Assembly: GCA_943735955.1 (NCBI GenBank)
Contig: OX030961.1
Coordinates: forward strand, 4,790,420 to 4,854,419
DNA from: Piscicola geometra
Taxonomy: Eukaryota; Annelida; Clitellata; Hirudinida; Piscicolidae
Length of the DNA stretch: 64,000 nt
Reading direction: 5' to 3'
The position numbers and the translations under genes are program-made. Shown here piece after piece: positions 28,895 through 40,615 of this stretch. Below the pieces are notes generated by a model. It saw nothing but the letters and a program-made list of their open reading frames with translations, was not told the origin of the DNA and did no database searches. How positions within the stretch are numbered: position 1 is the first letter of the stretch; every line of letters starts with the position of its first letter.

Positions 28895-30997
28895 TTCGGT
28901 GGTTGCTACCTAAATATTAAGGACTCTAGAATATTTGACATATTATACGTAAAAAAAATTATTTTTATAAACTTTTTTAAAGAAATTTTAAATATTTTTT
29001 AAAAATGTTAAGTTTTTTAAATTTCAATTTTTTTAAATTTTTAAACATGTAAACTATTAGCTGAGATGTAAATAAAGGTTTTTCAGACGAAAAAGACTTA
29101 TTCCTATTTTTAATTTTTCTATGTACAAATATCTCAATTTCGTGATCAAAACTTTGTAACGTTGATAAAAATATTCTTCTAAATTATGAATCATTGTGTA
29201 AATGTGTAAAAATGTTTTATGATTTACGCTCATTGAAGTAAAAATCCCACTAGAAGTATTTATTAAATAGTGGGAAACATTAGGACTGCATTGATTGGGA
29301 AAACAGAAAATGAAGTAACCACGCAATTAAATAGTTAATAAAAACTCAATGATATTCTCATTTCCTGGTTTTTAAACTCTTCTATAACTGTGAGTTAGCT
29401 TTGAAAAATTAATTTTTTCAAGTTTTGGTTACTCAAATTTGTAGTAAAGATATAATTATTGAAATCTTTAGAAATAATAATTATACTAATAATTCAAAAA
29501 TTCAGATTCATCCAAAATGCTCATCTCAGTCTTATTTGTCTTTCTTGCATTGTCATTGTGCTCAAACGCATATTACAATATCCAAGGAAAGTTTGGTAAG
29601 TGGAATAGCTATAATACAAAATATTCACTTTAACTGCACAAATTTATTTGATTTTAAAATAATAATAAAAATTTTCCTATTTTTAATTTTAAAAAATTCT
29701 TAGAATGTTTTGGATTGCTCTCATTACGCTTGTTTCAGTTGCAAATTAAACCGAAACCTTAAACGTTTTCATTCCCACATTTTTTAACAAAACGCAGTTT
29801 TGAGTTTGGAAAATAAGACATGCTTTTGTAGCCATTAAGAAAATAAACTTGATTTTGCTAAATAGTTCATTATTACCTTGTGCACACACTCTTTAGACAA
29901 TAATATTTAATTATTAACTAACATCTTTTTCTACTTGATTGCCTGCTTTTACTCTTCACTTTTCTACGCTATTGTTTTTTTGCATCTACCTTTTTTATCA
30001 TATTCACACATTGATCCTTTCTTTCGTTTTTTAACAATTTTAATCACAATTTTTTTACTTTTTCGAAGTGCAATGGTCTAAAGGTAGCAACCGCCACGAA
30101 CAACATGCTAATGAGCTAAAAAGGACGATTTACGATAATCTGTACATCAGCAAAATCAATTGCTTTTATTTAAGCTTTAAGCTCTTCAATAAAAAGCAAA
30201 CAAATATTTGGAAAAAAAATTATTTAACAAAGTAAATAAAAGTTTTCATACATTAATCTTTAAATCTGATTGTCTTATTATTAAGCCTTTTTCTGTGTCA
30301 TCAGGAATTTTTTCGTCGACACGTACTTGCACATTTTTCGTTCCACAATAAAAAATATAATGTATATAAAATAATTTAATATCATTAGATTCGTATTTGA
30401 TGTTTCTACATGAAATCAAAGTTTATAACTTTTTTATAATACTGAAACGAGATAATGAGCTCTTAAATGTTTGATAAGAGTTAAAACTACTTCTAAAAAT
30501 ACCAAATACCTTTTCAAAGTGCATTTCATACTTTTTTGAATATATTAAATTTATTTATTAAAAACATTACTGAGCTTGTTATTCGTGAAATAAAAATCTC
30601 ACATGAAGCCTATGTACAGCGGATAAAACGCAGTATTGGTTAAGTATCGTCTGATTTACTCTTTTCTATTAAATCATACTTTTTGTACATTAAAAAAACT
30701 AATTTCTTCTGTTAAATTAAATGAGCTTGGCAAGTTTCAAAAATATAAGACATTTATTAAAAAAGGAATAAGAAAAAATGAGTTTGTTTGTCATAACGTC
30801 TAGCAAACTCTTGATTCTTACGCTTTGCAAATAATTCGCTGCAACACTCACTTTTTGGGAGTTTCAAATTTGAAAAAATTTTGAATCGATTAAATACTTG
30901 AAATTATTTATTTATTTTCAATTTTCAATTGAAAGTCTATAGCCTTTTTTAATAAAAAAATCTTTAATGTTTTAACAATTCGTGGCGGTTACTAACT
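28895..30997. repeat. 19-base motif present three times
   Basis: TTCGTGGCGGTTGCTACCT occurs as a near match at 28895-28911 (plus), 30082-30100 (minus) and 30979-30997 (plus). The first and second copies face each other about 1.2 kb apart, like terminal inverted repeats; the third forms a small hairpin with GGCAACCGC at 31001. Probably ends of a nonautonomous element. Confidence 0.45.
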
Positions 30998-32552
30998 ACA
31001 GGCAACCGCTATATGCTATAGATAAAAATCGAGCTTTTTTAACTTATAGCTAGGAGGGAGATAAGTAAAAAAAAATCGAAAAAATTGGAAATTCGTTACG
31101 TCCACTTGGAATATAGTTCACTAGGTTATTTCAAAAATATGTAATATTGGAAGTTGGTAATTTTGTGAAAACCCAAGTCTATAAGTTAATTTTTATTATT
31201 CAGCCCCTTCTCAAGACGGTTTTAGAAAGGCAAAAGAGAGACTCGGAAATTGATGAAGAGGCCTTACCTATGGAGTACCCAATCAGTGAGCGGGCTTTTG
31301 AAATCTATGACACTCTTGTTCACAATCTTAGAATGGAGAAGCCGTGTGGTAAGGTGAACCATAGACTGAAAAAATTAGTAAATGGAATGCAGTCAGTAGA
31401 TCCATCATCCTATTAAAGAGTCAGCAGCCTAGAAATGGACAGTCCCGTCTTTCAGAAGCTTCAAAGCAACGGGTGAAGCAAAAAAACTGTTAAAACTTAA
31501 CTAAAGTGAAATAAAGAAAATAAAGTTAAATTTTAAAAAAATGATTAATAGAAAGAAGCGAAAAAGACTTTTATGACTGTTGAAATCACAAGATGATCCT
31601 TTCACTGAAAATAAAAAAGTGTTAAATGTTTTATTAAATGAAAATATTAACCAAAAAAGATTAAATTATATAAAAAAACAATGAAGATTAAAAAAGTGTA
31701 AAAAAATGTGTTTTTCTAGTGAATAAAAGGTTTAACATCTCCCATTTTGTGTTTTTTTCAATCGCGGGTGGAGGGGTTATTTTTGACATAAAAAATTAAT
31801 TTTTGTTCAAACTTCTTTTATTGTTAGTGTTAATTATGTCCTAAGTGGACGTTTTGAAAAATTAAAATAGATGATTATGCCATTATGCTATTACGATAAG
31901 CAAATAATTTTAGTATCTCACCGTTTTTGTTTTAAAGTTTGCACATTTAGTAGTAGACAAAATGAGATGAACAAAAATATGCAGCGTTTTAAATGTGACC
32001 TTAAAGCATATTTTTACAAAATTCAGTGTTAATCTTATCTGCATACTATTAATAAAAATAATCTCATTTTTATTAATTTCATTATTAGAAATAATTATTA
32101 TTGGTGTTTTAACTTATACTTTCATCCTATTTTTTCAATTTACAACCATCATAACGTTTATTTTTAATGTTTAGACTAAACCATGATTAAACATACATAA
32201 TATTTTTCTAATCAAAATATAACATAATGCCACAGTGCCTACGCGGGACAAAGTGTGCTGGTCGGAGCACAAGAACTGGTTTATTAAAGAATTTGATTCC
32301 CGTAATTTGGGTAAACAGAGCGAGGACGAATGCTCCAAGTTTTGTGGTAATTCAGAGAAATGTAAAATGTTTCAGTACATTAGCGCCACCAACGACTGTA
32401 AAACCGGAGACGGTATGGTAAATCTGCAAAACTTAACTCTGACTCCAGGCTCCAAGCACTTTTTCAAGAGAAGATGCGGCGTCCAATTCCTGCAATTGGA
32501 CGGTGATTTTTACCGAAAAGATAAGCTCAAGAAGAACGCAACGGCTTTTTGA
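29517..32552 (+). CDS. Small secreted PAN/apple-domain protein (2 exons)
   Basis: Exon 1 (29517-29595) encodes a signal peptide (MLISVLFVFLALSLCSNA) plus eight residues and ends at a GTAAGT donor in phase 1. Exon 2 (32236-32552) begins in phase 1 and runs to a stop; product 131 aa. The mature part is one PAN/apple-like unit with six Cys in the order VCW, ECS, FCG, KCK, DCK, RCG, and a Lys-rich end. PAN domains bind proteins or sugars outside the cell. An AATAAA follows at 32715. The intron is 2.6 kb and holds the repeat copies and an orphan exon, so further or alternative exons are possible. A second PAN gene lies 10.4 kb downstream, beyond two lipase genes. Confidence 0.6.
31204..31416 (+). 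CDS. Orphan terminal exon inside the PAN gene intron
   Basis: A good acceptor (TTTATTATTCAG) opens a phase-0 frame of 70 codons to a stop, with AATAAA at 31510. The sequence is Glu/Lys-rich with normal composition (ERQKRDSEIDEEALPMEYP, RAFEIYDTLVHNLRME). It does not fit the phase of the PAN signal exon. It may be an alternative last exon via a missed exon, or the end of another plus-strand gene. No family recognised. Confidence 0.35.
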   Translation, partial: PLLKTVLERQKRDSEIDEEALPMEYPISERAFEIYDTLVHNLRMEKPCGKVNHRLKKLVNGMQSVDPSSY

Positions 32553-32714
32553 AATTTAGCTAAAATAATACTTATTTAGTTTAACTCATAAAAGCTTTTA
32601 AAACTTTCTAAACTTTTAAAAAAACATTTATTTAGTTTTAAAATTAGTATGATAAATGGTTTGGATAACATTTTTATGAAGAAATATTATTGAATTTTGT
32701 TCAGAAATATATTT

Positions 32715-32720
32715 AATAAA
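32715..32720 (+). terminator. Polyadenylation signal of the PAN gene
   Basis: AATAAA 163 bases after the stop of the small PAN gene. Confidence 0.5.
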
Positions 32721-33838
32721 AATAATGTTGAAATTCGAAAGATAATACGTGTTTTAAATTGTAAAATGTAATTTTAAAAATGTGTGAAAAAGTAATGTTA
32801 AGTTTTAACCAATATTTTGCGATATAATTTATAAGTTTCATAACTACAAAAGATTTTAAATTTTTTTCTACAGCTGCCTTGAGATAAAATTGATCAAGCT
32901 ACCTGCTTGTGCATCTAGAAAAAGACTAACTATTCTGGATGTGTTTCAGTGCATCTTGATAAATGCCTAATTGACGCAGGATTCTTATGTTTGCTTTGTG
33001 GTTTAGAATGAGCCTGTCAAACAAAAGAAGTATTTTGCTAAAATGTAACTTTTTAATTTATAGAGGTTCCTAAAGATGTGTTTTATGAGATGCGGATGTA
33101 GCAATCATAAACAACCCCTGAATTGAAACTTAGAAAAACGTTAAAACCCCAAAAAAATTAAATTTTATGTTTTAAAACACTTTTTGAACGTTATAACTTT
33201 TATATTTCCACTAAAAATAATTGTTTATATTGTTAAACTGTTAAAACAATTAAAAACTTCTTCATACGAAAAAAAAAAGTTTTTTCTCACGTAAATTTGT
33301 GTTTTTCAGCGTAGTACATATTTTCAAAACAGTCTTATTCTATTATATTCAGCAAAGAATGCCAAGGGGGGAGGTCTTCAAAAGCTGTCCATTAGAGAAA
33401 GTGGTTTAACAAATTGCATATTATCGAGTAAATTGCTATTTTCAGACTACATTTATTCCAGGTATTTTAGATTAGATTAACTTTAAGAAAAAGTCATTTA
33501 GGAAGTTTGAAAAAAATCTGTTGATTTGACAGGAAAAGTGAATTTATAGATTCCATATTGCTTTCCGACACAATGCATCGAGATTTTTACAACTCTTAAT
33601 ATTGTCACATCTGTTTACCAAATGAATCTTATTTGGTGGATCAAATCAACATTCAGCAAATTGGTCAAGTTGTACAACAAAACGGGTTCACAATTTATTC
33701 ATACACCCTATGAAGATTTTCGATACAAGGTTCATTCTAAATTGTGTACAAAGGGATATTTATGCCAGCGTTCAAATCAACAATAAAGTTTCTGCTATTT
33801 TGGTAATGCATGGAAATAAAGCTTGAAAAAACGTAATG

Positions 33839-36800
33839 TCAGTGTTTTGAGGATAATTGGTCACGATAGTTTCTCTCAAATATTACCGTATCCTTGAAAA
33901 CAGCAAAGGATAGACAGTATGGTTTATTCCTTCTGGTTTCCAAGTATCTCAATTTTGTCGAAGAACGATCAGCCCCATAGCCCATCACGTAGGAGTCCCG
34001 AGATTTTGTGCATGACTTCTAAATTGAAAAGAATAGAATGGAATAGAATGCCATTTCAATGAACGGGTAATTGCTACGCAATGTATAATGAGAAGGGAAT
34101 TGCACGTCAAAAGCAATATAAATTTCCATATTTATCGTTTTTAAGTGTATAAACTGTTAAGTATGTGTCACTTATGATTATAAGTCTAATTATAATTATA
34201 GTTTTAAATGAATTTTGGTGCTTAAATCAATGTTTAGACGAATTATGTATGTCTGACCAGACTTACTGGTATTTTAGTGAAGTCGGAGCATTGCATAGAG
34301 GAGATGAAACAGTCTTTCTTGATGGATTCGATGAAGAAAGAGTGTGCAAGCGAATGGCTGCAAGAGCTTGCTGTAGTAGTAGTAGTAATTGTTTTTGTTT
34401 TATGGTGGTTGTTTAAATAGTGTGTTGATCTTATCCGGTGGTTAGGAATTTTTTCTGGTAGTAGTTATGACATTTTTTTATCGTTAATTCATTAAAAGTG
34501 ACATAGTTTATCATGACTTAAATTTATTGAAATTCGTATATGCTTTCAGGGAAAATAATGTAAGAACTTACAAAGAGACACAAAAACGTGTTTTTATAAA
34601 AACCTACTACTTATTAATATCTTTATTAAGTTATAAATAATATTTTTTTCCTTTTTCAAATAATGGTATTTATTTGCGAACGATAAATCATATTTGAATG
34701 CTGAAGATCAAATGGCATCCACTAATCTACTTCAAAAAATATTTTTGCACTCACTCTTGCAGCCTGGTTGATTGTCACCACCATTGGGATAGAAGTCGAC
34801 GTGGCCGATTGGTCGTGTGGTTCCATACTTTTTGTCAGTGTGCATCACGTCCACGAAGTCGGCTGAGCCCGGATGTAGGCCTGATAATTGAAATTCTAAG
34901 AGTCAGTATTTTTATTTTAATGAATACATTATTGAAACAAAATGACACATAAGGAAAGTAACTGGTTTCATACAAAGTCTTTCTTGGAGAGATAATTTCA
35001 GTATTTCAGAGGCAATAAATGATTTAAACGAAAAAACATAATATTTTGAATAAGTTACAATTGAAAATTTGAAAAGTTTAAATTTTTGTAAATTATATAT
35101 TTTTTAAGATATTAAACAATAATACATTTTCAAAAAGATATATTTATTAAATTGATTTAATTATAAACAGTTAAAAGTCATGAAAACTATATTTCAAGTT
35201 TTTCAAATACTTTCAAAGTAAAACTTTCAAAACTAAAAAATACCTATTTTAATGTCAGGGTTGTTCTCAAAACCTGGTCCAGCGGGATCCATTCCTTCAA
35301 ATTAACAAATCGTAATAATGCACATAAAACAGAATTATAATATTAAATAATTTAATAATTTGTAAAAAACTTAATAAAGGAAAAAATTGAATGAGAAAAA
35401 TTACAAGAATTAAAAGCTATTTTCTAAATAATAAAAATGTGTTAATGCATTAAAGTTAACTTCCATCTTATTAACTTTGGGCAATTTAAAAAAAGCTATA
35501 CTTAGTTATTCAAACGTACCACTTATTCTATCAATTCTTATCTTTCGGCCTGCATGAGCGCAAAGGTGGGCTCCAAGACTATGACCAATGCAGTACAGGT
35601 ATGCGTTCTCCTTCCTATAACGAATAGCCTTCATTACTAAAGCTACATGAGCACCAACTGTCCTGACGTTTGAGGCCGCTTTGAAGTAGTTTGCCAGGTT
35701 CGAAAAAGCTTGCCAGTTTATAACTACAACGTTCACGTCATTCTGTTCAAAAGAGAAAACTTGGTAAAAGCGACAAGTTGATCTAGCAGCTTTGCAGCGA
35801 GTAAATTGGTTTTCTTGAACTTCATAGTTGAAACGTTCGTGTTGGAAAAATATTTATATTAAGCAATTCTGTAACTTTTTGTATGCTATATTTAAATATA
35901 AATATCGAATTAAAAAGAATAGTTTGAAGGAGTTAACTTTTTCCAAAAGTTCATCCTTCATTCTGATGACCCAGCCGGCATCCCCTTCACCATTCCAGCC
36001 ATGGCCGATGAAATGTGTTGGCTTCCAATGTGAAAAGTTAGATCTTTTGAGTTTAAAAATATTTCAATTAAAAAAAGTTAATTAGATTTTTTGAAAGATT
36101 TGTTTAATCAACAAATTATTTTTTTTAACGATTTTAAACTAGGAACGTAAAAATTAAATTTTAAAAAGTCAATTAATTTTTAAAATCTAATTTACTTTTT
36201 AAAGTCTTATTCAAATTTTTTAATCTAATTTGATTTTTTAAATTTATATTTTCACACAATAAATAAAAAAATTTTATCAACAAACGGAAGATGATCTGGG
36301 GTAATGGGGTAAGGCTTGATTGGGTTTGAAAGGGTGAAAAGGTTGAAGAAGGGAGTTTTGTTGGGGGATCCAGTGCACGTGGGAAGGGGCAGGTTGTCAA
36401 AAGGCGAATCATTGCTGAAACATCCTGTCAAGCTGCAGCACACTTGAGCACTTCTGTTGGGATTATAACAACTTATAGTGACAAATGTGGCTTATCACAA
36501 AGAACAAAAGATTTCATGTCATTTCAAAAGTCGAAATTGCTCTGCCGTTTGTAAAGAGTATGATATAAAAAAACATTTTAAGATTATATAAATGAAATCG
36601 TTTTAATTTTTGCTTTTAAAATAAAAAAATCAATTAATATTTTCTTTTTGTGAAAGCTTTCAGATCTAATTTAATCTATTTTGTAATTATATAAAAATAT
36701 TTATTTAATCTATGTTTTTTTCAAATGTAAAAAACATAAACTGATAAAATTGGATTGCTAAATTTAAAATATAATTGAAAAATATTTCTTCTACAAAATA

Positions 36801-37141
36801 AAAGAAAAAAGTCAAAAGAAATATTACATTTTGCAAAATTACAACGTTAGATTGAAAGAAAAAACAAACAATAATTAATTACTGTTATAGTTTCAAAGAT
36901 CAGTATTTAAAATAATAGTATTTAATCTCAATAAAATAACAGAAAAAATTATTTTTCAAAGTATTGAAGTCCGTCATTATTTTAATTGTCAGGTACATTC
37001 ATTCAATACGCCGTAAAGTACACTAAATGATTAAGTCTGAAGATTAAAAGGACTCGCGCAATTTTCTCACCTGACTTGTTGAATGAACATCGCGTGGAAG
37101 AGAGAAAAGATTGCAAGAGATGCTAGGAATGACAAGGCCAT
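33839..37141 (-). CDS. Secreted lipase-fold enzyme A, phospholipase A1-like (8 exons)
   Basis: Pancreatic lipase family, N-terminal hydrolase domain only. Exons: 37141-37071, 36453-36286, 36043-35938, 35742-35520, 35294-35244, 34880-34755, 34370-34267, 34018-33839; 342 aa. Signal peptide in exon 1 ([17 protein letters not shown]). Catalytic triad: Ser in [10 protein letters not shown] (exon 4), Asp in GMDPAGP (exon 5), His in SSCSHS (exon 7); oxyanion-side IGHGW in exon 3. The Cys pair that brackets the lid in pancreatic lipase is only four residues apart (GCKTSSC), and the beta-9 loop between HTD and [11 protein letters not shown] is short. In this family such reduced loops go with phospholipase A1 rather than triglyceride lipase activity. 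There is no PLAT domain. Intron positions and phases are the same as in gene B; exon 8 is longer (60 codons against 41). Confidence 0.9.
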
Positions 37142-37149
37142 CTTTGAAG

Positions 37150-38360
37150 CTATAAATTATAAATCTAAGTTGACAGTTTTTATCTGAAAAGTTCTACTTT
37201 GGGTGAATATTAAAATTTTTATTTTTAATGCTTTCTCACGTTCAACCAAATCTTAGTTTTAGAAAAATAGACTCTGAACTTATTTTAGGCAATAAACAAT
37301 TTTTTAAAGAGATTTTTTTAAATATAGAATAAATTACTTTCAGAAAACTTTCTTAAATACTTTCACTTGCAGCTAATTCACTGATAAAAAGCTTTGATAA
37401 ATGATTAAAATGAAATGTATAAAATTTTAGTAGTCTACATCATTTGTTAAATATTCCTATTCAATTTAATTTTATTTATTTTAAACTCTTTATCTAAATT
37501 CTTATTTTTAAGAACTTCTTATCTTTTGAATTTTGTGTTTTTTAAAGTCCACAGATGCCTGGTTATCATTATATAAAAACTCCTAGGTATAATTGCTGTC
37601 TTGAAAACAGAGCACCACAGACCTTCGCATCGTTATAGCAAAGTTTCAAAGATTAGAAAAACTGAACTTAAATATTTTAAAACGCACTTTGAAAATATAC
37701 TAATTGTTTTAAATAATTTTATCTCAGCTCATGGTTAAAATTGAAATCAATTGAGGTAAATAAATAATGGATTCTTTTAAAAATTATTGGCTCATTTCGT
37801 GCAAAAGCAATATATTTTAAATTGTGCAAAGTGTGCATTGCTAAAAATGTATTTTTAGTAACTATAGGTCACTGATAACGCTGTGCTCATACGATGATAA
37901 GAATGAGGCGATGATAAGAATGAAATGATGATAAAATGAAATGATGATAAAATGAAAATAGCCTTTCAATCTAATTGATATTTTATCAATGCATCAGATT
38001 TGAAAGCAAGTTGGCTTTATTCAACTAACCCTAGTTTATTTTAAATTTAAAGAAATAGTTCGTCATTTAAACGTTCTTTTCAGGTGTTTTTAATCGAATG
38101 CAAACAGTTTTTTTTTATAAGATTAATTGAAAACTTTGAAAATTTGAAAAAATAAATAGGTTTTTTAAATATTTTTTAGAAAAATTATATCTAAACTCAA
38201 GATAAAAATTAATAAGTTTTAACAATATTAAACCTAATATTCTTCTCAAAATAATAAGACTCATGAACACATCATATAATTGGAAATATAAAATAAATAT
38301 TTTTTTAAATAATACAATGAGTATTAGATTTTTTCTTTGTTCAGGCGGGTTCACCATTCA
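37150..38360. other. Spacer between lipase genes, no gene seen
   Basis: AT-rich. It contains a short degenerate tandem repeat at 37893-37960 built of ATGATAAAATGAA-type units. Confidence 0.5.
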
Positions 38361-38367
38361 TGTAAAC

Positions 38368-38560
38368 GGCGATGGTGTAATGTTAAGAAACCAGGTCATC
38401 ACCTAAAATGACATAAGTTTGAATTTGCCATCGCCAAGTGAGAAGAGGACTGTGGAGCCGCCCAAATAAGAACTACAATAAACCAACAAAAGACAATTAT
38501 CTACTCATGAAAGAGCCTACGTTGATGGGCTAATAACACTGAGATACTGTGAAAGAAAAA
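38368..38560 (+). repeat. tRNA-derived SINE, copy 2
   Basis: GGCGATGG at 38368 pairs exactly with CCATCGCC at 38428-38435, and GTTTGAATTTGCC stands where the B-box should be. AGTGAGAAGAGGACTGTGG follows, as in copy 1 near 3.8 kb. Confidence 0.55.
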
Positions 38561-39053
38561 AATTGGGTTAAACAGAAAAAAGTTAGAACCTATTTTTTTT
38601 ACATTTTTTTAGCGCCTCATTCAAGACAACCTGCATGTTTAGTAACACTAGGTTTTAGGCTAATTTTTGCATTATGATTTTAAATGCTTCGGATGAGAAC
38701 AATGATGGATTTTTATATGAATGGCCACGAAAATATTTAAAACCCAAATACAATTTTTTTAATAATTAAAATTATTTAAATAATAATCATCATCTTTATC
38801 GTCATCATCATGCCCGTGACTGAATTAGTTTTTTGAGGCAAGAAATTAAAAAAGATGTAGCTATCATCCTCCATTCCGTTATGTTGTTAGCAGCGTTAAA
38901 AATCTGTTTAAGATAAAATACGTGCACTCTTTCACGTTCTTCATCCAGCTCTTTTTCCGACGGCCTTGTCGACTACTTCTTTGTAGCGTGCCCTGTAGCA
39001 CCGTCTTGGACAGTGAATCGTGTCGGATGATGTCACATAACCAAGTTAACTTG

Positions 39054-39150
39054 GGCGGTGGATTAGCTTATCGGTAAAACGCTTGGCATCCGACTCACTA
39101 GCGTGGGTTCGATTCTCATCGTCGCCTAAGTGCGTCTATGCTCCAGAGGA
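39054..39150 (+). repeat. tRNA-derived SINE, copy 3 (best tRNA-like head)
   Basis: The 73-base head 39054-39126 has ends GGCGGTG and CGTCGCC that pair with wobbles, an A-box TAGCTTATCGG and a B-box GGTTCGATTCT, both near the Pol III consensus. The spacing of A-box and 5' end does not fit a functional tRNA, and the 3' flank does not match a tail found in known tRNA genes, so I treat it as a SINE head rather than a tRNA gene. Confidence 0.5.
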
Positions 39151-39159
39151 AGAAGAACT

Positions 39160-40600
39160 TTTGACGCTTGGGTTCAACAAGCTTCTTGTTGTCCAACTGC
39201 TGCTATTGTAATCTCATGGACGTGGTTGCGGGTTTTGTCCTCCTAATAAGAGAGGCTTTTATGAAAAATTTCAATGATTTGTAACAGCCTTTCATTATTG
39301 CAATATTCTATCATTTTATCATTATATATAAAAATCTATATTGTTATGGTAGATCTCGCGTTGGTGTTGCATGTGTTTTTATGTGATCAGCTTGCAGTTA
39401 AAGATTTTTTAAATATTTCTTTGCTCCGCTCTGAATTCTGTCTGCTCTTCAGTTAAAATCTTTTCACCTTGTTTTCCAACTTGTTTAGGATTATTCATAG
39501 CACTACCTTGCTAGAATGGCTGATGAGGCTAATGTTGCGGTAGTTTTCACAGAATTTTGGAAGAAAATTTTTAGGTATAGGAATTATCAACGATTGGAGC
39601 TACTCCTCAGACACTTTTAAAAAAAAACTCTTTTGGTATAGTATTGTTTGCTTCTTGTCCGTGTTCGATCAGTCCCAAGGAACGTTATTCACTCTTGGCG
39701 ATTTTTCATTTTTCAGGTGGTGCATGGTCTTTTACACTTCAGTGTGAGAAATTTTTCACTCTTTGTTGCAGATCTGGAATAACTTTGAAAATCCTGAAGC
39801 TGGTTCTAAGAGGGTAGTTGTAGAGGTCACAACAGTATTCTGTCCACCTTTTATGTACTGTGCCAAAAAGTGAGAAAATTCGATTCAATCAAGTAAAAAT
39901 TTTGAATTAGCATTAAGCCTTTTTTTATTTAAAAGATTTTTAAGATAGTTCGTGATAATTGTGCTTAAAATTTTCGGGTTTTTAATTATACCTGGACCCT
40001 GTGCTTAGGCTCTCAACCGTTTTCCATTCCTAATTTTTCAATATCGAAAATCCATACACAAGTTTATTATGAAACTTTATTCTACTATAAAGATCATAAG
40101 ACCTGCGATGGTTAAACCCCCTAAACTAAACTGTCCTTCCAAGTTTGATACTTATAAATAATTTTCTCATTTTAAAAAAGAATTCGAATCTATATGTTTT
40201 TACTTTTTTTGACAGTTTATAATTTATTTATAGTCATTCGGTTGCTGATATAATTTTATGATTTAAAAACTGATGAAAAACAAGACATTTTCAGTGATGA
40301 TTATTGATGTTTTCAAACATAATTGAATCAAAAATCTCAAATGTCTACAGATGAACTAGAGAAAAAAATTAGAACTTTATAAATAAGTGCATTGAAAAAA
40401 TACAGAAATAAAAGTAAAATTCATCAATAAAATTTATTTTCTTGAGAAAACAAAAGAAAATTTTTAGAAAATGTATTAAACCGGTCTGTGTTAGCGAATG
40501 ATCATAAAAGCGACATAAAAACCGTCTTCAAAAAGCTTCATTGAAAAGGATGATCAAACAAAAGTCATGCAAGCTCACAAACAAGAGTTTGCAGAGCATC
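39160..40600. other. Intergenic, no gene seen
   Basis: No exon with splice context. Mixed AT-rich sequence between the SINE copies and the 3' end of lipase gene B. Confidence 0.45.
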
Positions 40601-40615
40601 ATGCCACAATGCTTT

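Noticed and set aside
30064..30190. Exon continuing the PAN signal-peptide exon
   Set aside because: Phase fits on entry, but no donor leads on, and the segment contains the repeated 19-base motif; direct joining to 32236 is simpler.
34165..34416. Plus-strand ORF with a hydrophobic start and Cys-rich end
   Set aside because: The region is the minus-strand exon 7 of lipase gene A (catalytic His); the plus frame is its shadow, repeated at lipase B.
39054..39126. A second functional tRNA gene
   Set aside because: A- and B-boxes are good, but the distance from the 5' end to the A-box is three bases too long, the anticodon arm does not pair, and related SINE copies exist nearby.
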